A stretch of 64,000 bases of DNA from Congzhengia sp045576635 (GTDB taxonomy: Bacteria > Bacillota > Clostridia > UBA1381 > UBA9506), in NCBI GenBank assembly GCA_045576635.1, contig JAZNGT010000028.1, positions 1 through 64,000 of the forward strand, in the 5' to 3' direction. Of this stretch, positions 57,699 through 64,000 are shown piece after piece. Within the stretch, counting starts at the first letter, position 1; each line of letters opens with the position of its first letter. Below the pieces are notes generated by a model that did not search any database, was not told the DNA's origin, and saw only the letters and a list, made by a program, of their open reading frames with translations. The translations under genes and the position numbers were made by a program.

Positions 57699-59648
57699 AT
57701 GTTTGACTTTGTAAGAGTTTCCTGCGTAGTGCCGAAGGTTTGTCTTTCGAATCCAAAGCAAAACGCAAAAGAAATCATTCAAAAAATTCATACGGCGAGT
57801 AGAGATGGTGCAAACTTCATAGTATTTCCCGAACTTGCGTTGTCCGGCTATACCTGTGGGGACTTATTCTTTCAGGAGACGCTTTTAAACGAAGTAAAGA
57901 CATCGCTTTCTGAAATTTTAGACGCAACAAAAGATGTAAATTGTAGTGTTATTTTAGGCGCTCCGCTGAAACTTTCAGGGGAACTTTATAACTGTGCCGT
58001 TGTGTTCTTTGAGGGACGTGTTTTAGGCATTGTTCCGAAAACCTTTTTGCCAAACTACAATGAGTTTTCCGAAAAACGTTGGTTTTCTTCCGCAGAAGAT
58101 TTTACATCAGAAACCGTATCTTCTTCTGTTATTTTGGGAGATTCAGAAACAAATTACGAAATTCCGGTCGGAAACGACCTTTTATTTGTAACAGAAAACG
58201 GCGTAAAATTTGCAGTAGAAATCTGCGAGGATTTGTGGATGCCCATACCGCCTTCCATTAAAACGGCGCTTCATGGTGCAGAGATTATTTTTAATTTGTC
58301 TGCAAGCAATGAATCGGTTGGGAAACGTGCATACCGCGAGGATTTGGTAAAACTCCAGTCTTCTAAATTAAGTGTAGCGTATGCGTATGTTTCGGCAGGC
58401 GTGGGAGAATCAACAACTGACCTTGTTTTTACAGGACACAGTATGATTGCCGAAAACGGAAAAATCATTATGGAAAACGAATCCTTTATAGACGGAGATT
58501 ATGTGCTTACTAAGGACATAGACCTTGGAAAAATAAGAGCAGACCGTTTAAAACTCAAAGGCTATAAAGATGTGATGCGCCTTTATATGAGAGAAAAGGT
58601 CACAACTGTAACTGTTCCTGTGCGTGCAGAATCTTCGGGAGAGTTCATCGGGGTAAAAAAAAACCCGTTTCTTCCCTCTAATGAGGTAGAAAAAAACAAG
58701 CGATTCATAGAAATTTTCAAAATGCAGGTTGCGGCGCTTAAAACACGTCTTTCTGTTACCGGTAAAAAAGCAGTAATCGGTGTTTCGGGAGGACTCGACT
58801 CTACACTTGCACTTTTGGTTACTGCATCAGCCGTAAAAAGTTTAGGTGAAGATTTAGCCAATATCTGTGCGGTTACAATGCCATGCTTCGGAACAACAGA
58901 CAGAACGTATCAAAATGCCTTAAAACTAATGGAATCATTGGGTGTTACTGTAAGAAATATTTCCATTAAAGACGCATGTATGCAGCATTTTAAAGATATC
59001 GGCCACGACGCAACAGTACGTGATGTTACCTACGAAAACACACAGGCACGTGAGCGTACGCAGGTTTTGATGGATATATCCAATCAGTTTGGAGGTATCG
59101 TAGTAGGTACCGGTGATTTAAGTGAACTTGCGCTCGGGTGGTGCACATATAGCGGTGACCAGATGAGTATGTATGGTGTGAATGCAGGACTCCCAAAAAC
59201 GGTTGTCCGTTTTGTGCTTGAAAGCATTATAAGTGAAAATCTATTTCCCGAAAGCGCAGAATATTTAAAGGACATTTTAGATACGCCTATAAGTCCTGAA
59301 CTTTTGCCGCCGGACATTTCAGGGGACATCGCGCAGAAAACAGAAGATGCAGTAGGACCTTACGAACTTCATGATTTCTTTTTATATTATGTTTTAAGAT
59401 TTGGTTATGCACCGGAAAAAATTTATTTCCTTGCCCAAAAAGCCTTTAAAGGTGAATATGAAACGGAAGAAATTTTAAAGTGGTTAAAAACCTTTTATAA
59501 GCGCTTTTTCACACAACAGTTTAAGAGAAGTGCAATGCCGGACGGTGTAAAAGTCGGCAGTATTAGCCTCTCACCACGTGGCGGCTTTCGCATGCCGAGT
59601 GATGCACAAAGTGCATGCTGGCTTTCAGAACTTGAAAATCTAAAATAG
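57699..59648 (+). CDS. nadE: Glutamine-dependent NAD+ synthetase
   Basis: A 649-residue two-domain enzyme. The nitrilase-type glutaminase domain (1-280) has E45 in PELALSGY, K114 in VPKTFLPNY and C176 in VEICEDLW. The synthetase domain (about 310-649) has the PP-loop GVSGGLDSTLALLV and GTGDLSELALGW. It converts nicotinate adenine dinucleotide to NAD+ using glutamine as nitrogen donor. ATG 57699 follows GGAGGAG. It is a single-gene unit ending at a strong palindromic terminator. Confidence 0.96.
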   Translation: MFDFVRVSCVVPKVCLSNPKQNAKEIIQKIHTASRDGANFIVFPELALSGYTCGDLFFQETLLNEVKTSLSEILDATKDVNCSVILGAPLKLSGELYNCAVVFFEGRVLGIVPKTFLPNYNEFSEKRWFSSAEDFTSETVSSSVILGDSETNYEIPVGNDLLFVTENGVKFAVEICEDLWMPIPPSIKTALHGAEIIFNLSASNESVGKRAYREDLVKLQSSKLSVAYAYVSAGVGESTTDLVFTGHSMIAENGKIIMENESFIDGDYVLTKDIDLGKIRADRLKLKGYKDVMRLYMREKVTTVTVPVRAESSGEFIGVKKNPFLPSNEVEKNKRFIEIFKMQVAALKTRLSVTGKKAVIGVSGGLDSTLALLVTASAVKSLGEDLANICAVTMPCFGTTDRTYQNALKLMESLGVTVRNISIKDACMQHFKDIGHDATVRDVTYENTQARERTQVLMDISNQFGGIVVGTGDLSELALGWCTYSGDQMSMYGVNAGLPKTVVRFVLESIISENLFPESAEYLKDILDTPISPELLPPDISGDIAQKTEDAVGPYELHDFFLYYVLRFGYAPEKIYFLAQKAFKGEYETEEILKWLKTFYKRFFTQQFKRSAMPDGVKVGSISLSPRGGFRMPSDAQSACWLSELENLK

Positions 59649-59651
59649 ACG

Positions 59652-59690
59652 AAGAGTTTACAGAAACTAGTTTCTGTAAACTCTTTTTTT
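59652..59690 (+). terminator. Terminator of nadE
   Basis: A near-perfect palindrome centred on ACTAGT (59654-59683), followed by a run of seven T. Confidence 0.9.
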
Positions 59691-59724
59691 GTAAATTTCA
59701 ACAAATTATTCCAAAAAAAAGTAG

Positions 59725-59753
59725 TTGAAATATGGCAAATCGTATGATATACT
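59725..59753 (+). promoter_or_regulatory. Sigma-A promoter of the CBM9-like gene
   Basis: TTGAAA at 59725-59730, 17-base spacer, TATACT at 59748-59753. Confidence 0.75.
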
Positions 59754-59813
59754 ATAAAATATGATATGTAATTAACATACATTGGATTTCTGTGAGCGTG
59801 TAAAGGAGTATGT

Positions 59814-60413
59814 ATGTACACAATCAGAAAAACACCGAAAAAAATAGATTCTGTTTTTGATGCAGCGTGGGAAAATGCAGAAGTTGCATCTGTTTCCATA
59901 AATAACTGGAAACAGTTTGACTATATACCGAAAACTGAGGCACGTTTGCTTTATAGTGACTATGGCATACACATTCGGTTTATGACAAACGAAAGACCGC
60001 TTCTTGCGAGGTATACTGCGCAAAACGATCCAGTTTCAAAAGATAGTTGTGTAGAATTTTTTCTGCGCCCTAATGGAAATGACAAGCGCTACATAAATTT
60101 TGAGTTTAATCCGTTTGGAACAATGTATGCGGCGGCAAGAATTGTAAGAGACGACAAAAAGTTTTTCCCTGAGGACAAGCACTATTTCGAAGTGATTTCT
60201 TATGTGGATGACGGTGTGTGGCTATTACAGTTTGTTATACCGTTTGCATTTCTTGAAACGTATTACGGATCCTATACAAAAAAGATGTACGGAAATCTTT
60301 ATAAGTGCGGGGGAGACGTTACGCACGAGCATTACCTTTCCTATTATCCGCTCGACCCCAAGGAAGTGAATTTTCACAAACCTGAATACTTTGGCGAATT
60401 TATTTTAGAATGA
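59814..60413 (+). CDS. CBM9-like (DOMON-type) domain protein
   Basis: A 199-residue beta-sandwich protein. SVFDAAWENAEVASVSINNW at the N-terminus, ARLLYSDYGIHIRFM, SCVEFFLRPN and YINFEFNPFGTMYAA are the pattern of carbohydrate-binding family 9-like domains. It has no signal peptide, so it appears cytosolic or is exported otherwise. Ligand and partner are unknown. ATG 59814 follows AAAGGAG. It sits 34 bases before the nucleotide-sugar dehydratase gene and is likely co-transcribed. Confidence 0.8.
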   Translation: MYTIRKTPKKIDSVFDAAWENAEVASVSINNWKQFDYIPKTEARLLYSDYGIHIRFMTNERPLLARYTAQNDPVSKDSCVEFFLRPNGNDKRYINFEFNPFGTMYAAARIVRDDKKFFPEDKHYFEVISYVDDGVWLLQFVIPFAFLETYYGSYTKKMYGNLYKCGGDVTHEHYLSYYPLDPKEVNFHKPEYFGEFILE

Positions 60414-60447
60414 TTTTTATTGTGTTAAAATAAAGGACGTGAACAAT

Positions 60448-62355
60448 ATGAAACAAATACATCCGATTTTGAAAAACATATATTTTTGTCTGGCAGACCT
60501 TGCACTTTGCTTTGCTGCGTATGCAGTTATGATTATTTTTATTTTTCCCGTGACATCTTTTGGGATTTATGTAAAAGAAAGTTTGCATACAATCGGTCAG
60601 ACGGCACTTGTTTACATTGTTGTGCAGTTTTTATTTAAAATGCACCGTGTGTACTGGACATATGGAAGCAGCAAAGAATATTTACGCCTCTTGTTGGCGT
60701 GTGTTGTTGCCTGCGCTATCAATATATTTGTTGATCTTATTCATATTAGATATCTTTTAATCTATCCCAAATTTACATTGGCAGCAAATTTTTTGACCAT
60801 CATTTTTATTGTAGGATTTCGTGTTTCTATCCGTCTTTTGCAAAAAGTTTCAAATATGTCAGAACTACATCATGGAAAACGTGTTTTAATTATCGGTGCA
60901 GGGCAACTTGCAATGATTCTTTTGCGTGACCTGCGTGACAATGAACGCCTTCACTATGATGTTGTTGGACTCATTGATGATGATAAGAGAAAGCGTCAGC
61001 AGATTATGTACGGAGCAGAGGTGATCGGCGGACGTTACGATATCGAGCGTATTTGCAGAAGAAGACGTGTTGAAGAAATTATTTTTGCGATTTCTGTGAT
61101 TTCAAAGCAGGAAAGAAACGAACTTTTAGAAATTTGTACAAGAACCGGTTGTAACATCAAAATGATGCCGGGTGTTGAGGCTGTACTTGCCGGAAAAGTA
61201 AGCATGAACAGCATGAGAAATATTGAAATCGAAGACTTATTAGAACGTGATCCGATTGCGTTCGATAACGATAAAGTAAGAGAAGATTTATACGAAAAGA
61301 CAGTACTTGTAACCGGCGGAAGTGGTTCGATTGGTTCCGAACTTTGCCGTCAGATTATACGGTTTGCACCGAAAAAACTCATTATTTTAGATATTTACGA
61401 AAACACCACATACGAACTCGAAAACGAACTCAGGGAAAAATATCCCACACAGGATTTAACAGTTTTAATTGCATCAGTCCGTGATAAAAAGAGACTTGAA
61501 TCCATCTTTGAAATGTATCGTCCTGATGTTGTCTTTCACGCTGCGGCACATAAGCATGTTCCGCTTATGGAAGAAAGCCCCGGAGATGCAGTAAAAAACA
61601 ACGTGTTCGGCACGCACAATGTTGCATCTTGCGCAGATAAATACGGTACGAAACGGTTTGTTCTTATTTCGACTGACAAAGCGGTTAACCCCACAAATGT
61701 AATGGGTGCAACCAAAAGAATGTGCGAAATGATTATTCAGACGTTTGCAAAAGAAAGTTCTACCGAGTTTGTAGCAGTACGTTTCGGTAACGTTTTGGGT
61801 TCGAACGGTTCTGTTATTCCGCGTTTTAAAAAGCAAATTGCGGCAGGTGGACCGGTTACTGTTACACATCCTGAAATTACAAGATTTTTTATGACGATTC
61901 CGGAAGCTGCAAGACTTGTGCTTCAGGCAGCAGTTTTTGCAAAGGGCGGAGAAATTTTTGTACTTGACATGGGACAACCCGTAAAAATCTACGAACTTGC
62001 AAAAAAAATGATTCGTCTTGCAGGGTACAGACCCGGTGAGGATATCCCGATTGAAGTTACCGGACTTCGTCCCGGTGAAAAACTCTATGAAGAACTTTTG
62101 ATGGATGAAGAGGGGTTAAGAAAAACCGAACATAGAAAAATCTTTATCGGAAATCCCATTAACATTACGCCGGAACAGCTGAAAGAAAAATTAGATATTT
62201 TAAGTGAGGCATTAGAAAAAGGAAATGATGCTACGGTCCAGGCGCTCAAAAAAGTTGTGCCGACATTCCGCGATCCGGAGCCGGAACCGCCGATAGAAGA
62301 AATTGATATTCCTTTTGAGAACCAGATTAACGAAAATGCGGCAATGCCGTTATAA
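60448..62355 (+). CDS. Membrane nucleotide-sugar 4,6-dehydratase (CapD/PglF/FlaA1 type)
   Basis: A 635-residue protein with four N-terminal membrane helices (about 5-125), a CoA-binding-like NAD domain (VLIIGAGQLAMILLRDL) and the SDR dehydratase domain with TGGSGSIGSELCRQI, STDKAVNPTNVMGATKRMCE and RFGNVLGSNGSVIPRF. The family acts on UDP-GlcNAc early in making diacetamido sugars for capsule, S-layer or flagellin glycans. ATG 60448 follows AAGGACGTGA; GTG 60439 is inside the site. No other glycan genes are near. Confidence 0.9.
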   Translation: MKQIHPILKNIYFCLADLALCFAAYAVMIIFIFPVTSFGIYVKESLHTIGQTALVYIVVQFLFKMHRVYWTYGSSKEYLRLLLACVVACAINIFVDLIHIRYLLIYPKFTLAANFLTIIFIVGFRVSIRLLQKVSNMSELHHGKRVLIIGAGQLAMILLRDLRDNERLHYDVVGLIDDDKRKRQQIMYGAEVIGGRYDIERICRRRRVEEIIFAISVISKQERNELLEICTRTGCNIKMMPGVEAVLAGKVSMNSMRNIEIEDLLERDPIAFDNDKVREDLYEKTVLVTGGSGSIGSELCRQIIRFAPKKLIILDIYENTTYELENELREKYPTQDLTVLIASVRDKKRLESIFEMYRPDVVFHAAAHKHVPLMEESPGDAVKNNVFGTHNVASCADKYGTKRFVLISTDKAVNPTNVMGATKRMCEMIIQTFAKESSTEFVAVRFGNVLGSNGSVIPRFKKQIAAGGPVTVTHPEITRFFMTIPEAARLVLQAAVFAKGGEIFVLDMGQPVKIYELAKKMIRLAGYRPGEDIPIEVTGLRPGEKLYEELLMDEEGLRKTEHRKIFIGNPINITPEQLKEKLDILSEALEKGNDATVQALKKVVPTFRDPEPEPPIEEIDIPFENQINENAAMPL

Positions 62356-62356
62356 G

Positions 62357-62396
62357 AAAACGGGACAATTTTAAAATTGTCCCGTTTCTTTTTTTG
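62357..62396 (+). terminator. Terminator between the dehydratase and spoIVA
   Basis: A perfect 30-base palindrome (62358-62387) with a T-run on the plus strand; its other face can serve spoIVA, whose stop lies at 62400. Confidence 0.85.
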
Positions 62397-62399
62397 TTT

Positions 62400-63878
62400 T
62401 TATAAGATAATACAAATCAGACCGCCTGAACCCTCGTTGATGATTTTCTGCAATGTTTCCTGCAGTTTAATCTGTGCCTCGTCCGGCATTTTGGATAGTT
62501 TATTATGGAGTCCCTCATTAACGAGTTCGTGGAGTGATTTTCCGAAAATATTTGACTGCCAGATTTCTTTCGGGTCAGTTTCAAATTCTTTTAAGAGATA
62601 GTGTACTAACTCTTCCGACTGTTTTTCTGTTCCTACAATCGGACTTACCTCTGTTTGAATTTCTGCTTTAATCATGTGTATCGATGGTGCAGAGGCTTTT
62701 AATTTTACGCCGAATCTGCTTCCTTGTTTTACGATTTCGGGCTCTTCTAAACTCATTTCGTCAATCGTTGGTGTTACAATGCCGTAGCCTTTGTTTTCCA
62801 CTTCTTTAAGCGCTACTGCCACTTTGTCATATTCCCGTTTTACCTTAGAAAGTTCATTTAAGAGAGTAAGCAGTTTATCTTCGCCATCAATATCAAAACC
62901 TGATGTTTCTTTTACGATTTTGTAGAACAAATCGTCCGGTGTTTTGATAACGAGCGTTGCTTTTCCGGTTCCTAAGTCAATGGATTCCGTTAAGACGCTT
63001 TCTATGTGCTCCAAAGCAGAAATTTTGTACATTGCCTCATCTAAATGACTTAATGTCGTAATATCGGAAGATGCCGAAAGTACCGCGTCATAGATTTCTT
63101 TTTTGATTGCGTGGGTGTCAGAAAGTGCATCAATCCATTTTGGAAGCTTAATGCCGATTTCTTTTACCGGGAATGTCATAAGTACCTGTTTTAAAATTTC
63201 CATAATTTCCTTTTCCGTAAGCGCAAGACAGTTTACAGCAACAACCGGTGCACGATACTCGTTTTCCAAATAGCATCTTAAATCTTCTGTTTCGGGTTTG
63301 TCAGGATACATGGTATTTAATAAAATAACAAACGGTTTTCCCATTTCGGAAAGTTCTTTTGCTACGCGTGCTTCGGCATCTATGTAGTCTTCGCGCGGAA
63401 TGTCCGTTACACTTCCGTCTGTGGTCACTAAAATTCCGATGGTAGAGTGATCGCAAATTACCTTTTTTGTACCGATTTCTGCTGCTTCACCAAATGTCAT
63501 CGGGTTATCAGACCAGGGGGTTGATACCATACGTGGCATATCGTCTTCTATGTGCCCTAACGCACTTTCTACAATATAGCCGACGCAGTCAATCATTCTT
63601 ACTTTCATCTGCGCACTGTTGTCCAATGTAATCTCGACCGCTTCATTCGGAATAAATTTAGGTTCTGTTGTCATAATGGTTTTGCCGCCTGCGCTTTGTG
63701 GAAGTTCATCCTGCGCCCGTTCTTTTGCGTTTGCATCACTGATGTTAGGGAGTACAAACAAATCCATAAACTTTTTAATAAAGGTAGATTTTCCGGTCCG
63801 TACCGGTCCTACAACGCCCAGGTAAACATCTCCTCCTGTGCGTTCGGCAATATCCTGATAGATATTATATTCAGCCAT
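62400..63878 (-). CDS. spoIVA: Stage IV sporulation protein A
   Basis: A 492-residue ATPase that builds the spore-coat basement layer. The N-terminal NTPase has GPVRTGKST with K30 in the Walker A position, as in Bacillus subtilis SpoIVA, then MIDCVGY and the NTMYP segment. The C-terminal half is the helical polymerisation region, ending GSGGLICIIL. It localises around the forespore with SpoVM, made by the mother cell. ATG 63878 follows GGAGGAAT. Its sigma-E-like promoter is at 63944-63916. This is the strongest mark that the organism sporulates. Confidence 0.97.
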   Translation of the reverse strand: MAEYNIYQDIAERTGGDVYLGVVGPVRTGKSTFIKKFMDLFVLPNISDANAKERAQDELPQSAGGKTIMTTEPKFIPNEAVEITLDNSAQMKVRMIDCVGYIVESALGHIEDDMPRMVSTPWSDNPMTFGEAAEIGTKKVICDHSTIGILVTTDGSVTDIPREDYIDAEARVAKELSEMGKPFVILLNTMYPDKPETEDLRCYLENEYRAPVVAVNCLALTEKEIMEILKQVLMTFPVKEIGIKLPKWIDALSDTHAIKKEIYDAVLSASSDITTLSHLDEAMYKISALEHIESVLTESIDLGTGKATLVIKTPDDLFYKIVKETSGFDIDGEDKLLTLLNELSKVKREYDKVAVALKEVENKGYGIVTPTIDEMSLEEPEIVKQGSRFGVKLKASAPSIHMIKAEIQTEVSPIVGTEKQSEELVHYLLKEFETDPKEIWQSNIFGKSLHELVNEGLHNKLSKMPDEAQIKLQETLQKIINEGSGGLICIIL

Positions 63879-63915
63879 ACATATTCCTCCATTGTTGTTA
63901 TTTTAAGTTTTGTAT

Positions 63916-63944
63916 ATCGTATGAAGGGGAAAACGCGTTTATGA
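63916..63944 (-). promoter_or_regulatory. Sigma-E-like promoter of spoIVA
   Basis: TCATAAA at 63944-63938, 14-base spacer, CATACGAT at 63923-63916, minus strand. The -10 fits six of seven fixed positions of the sigma-E consensus. spoIVA is sigma-E dependent in Bacillus. Confidence 0.6.
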
Positions 63945-63970
63945 CTGTTTGTCTGTATTTTTAAAAAACA

Positions 63971-63999
63971 TTGACATCGCCTGTAAAAAATACTATAAT
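63971..63999 (+). promoter_or_regulatory. Consensus sigma-A promoter reading off the right edge
   Basis: TTGACA at 63971-63976, 17-base spacer, TATAAT at 63994-63999. The gene it serves begins beyond the window. Confidence 0.88.
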
Positions 64000-64000
64000 G

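Overview
The window comes from a chromosome of an endospore-forming member of the Clostridia (Bacillota), low to moderate GC, with the genome not otherwise identifiable from sequence alone. The evidence is the sporulation genes (spoIVA, a spoIVFA/spoIVFB pair, sigH, abrB), a T-box leader, strong Shine-Dalgarno sites, sigma-A promoters with 17-base spacers, frequent TTG and GTG starts, and Firmicutes-type gene orders. It is almost entirely vertically inherited housekeeping sequence: no phage, transposase, integrase, CRISPR array, toxin-antitoxin pair or rRNA operon is visible.

Layout. 1-3 kb: 5' part of a phenylacetate-CoA ligase gene behind a T-box with a Phe specifier, an unusual 220-bp array of small hairpins with perfect 13-bp ends, tmRNA, and a cysteine desulfurase-like gene. 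3-6 kb: three small unknown genes running into a spoIVFB-spoIVFA pair, then a DUF6514 gene. 6-12 kb: RNase J, metK, a two-component system, tRNA-Leu(CAA), HU. 12-19 kb: topB, rsmA, GTP-type PEP carboxykinase, an amidohydrolase and an S-layer-homology protein. 19-21 kb: a large zinc-ribbon membrane protein on the minus strand.

21.5-29 kb holds the rpmH-rnpA-yidD-yidC-jag cluster (ribosome, RNase P, membrane insertion), then rarA, a methyltransferase, thiI and an ABC-F ATPase. 29.5-37.5 kb is the cell-division block: HlyD-like protein, yggS, sepF, ylmH, divIVA, ileS, lspA, rluD. 37.6-45.8 kb has sigH, a zinc-ribbon gene and the classical rimP-nusA-rnpM-ylxQ-infB-rbfA-DHH operon, continuing into rnhA, tatD and a TatD-linked radical SAM gene. 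46.5-52 kb has trpS, rqcP, a TPR protein, mutS2 (both rqcP and mutS2 belong to ribosome rescue) and a HAD phosphatase.

52-57 kb is mostly minus strand: a DtxR-family regulator, dinB under a LexA box, abrB, an ABC exporter and a CDF metal exporter of the N-D-D-D type. The right end has a cysteine-rich 74-residue protein, NAD synthetase, a CBM9-like protein, a nucleotide-sugar dehydratase and spoIVA, plus a promoter firing off the right edge. The most unusual items are the hairpin array at 1194-1413, the Phe T-box on paaK, two genes without a canonical start codon (the histidine kinase and ylxQ), and several unrecognised small proteins.
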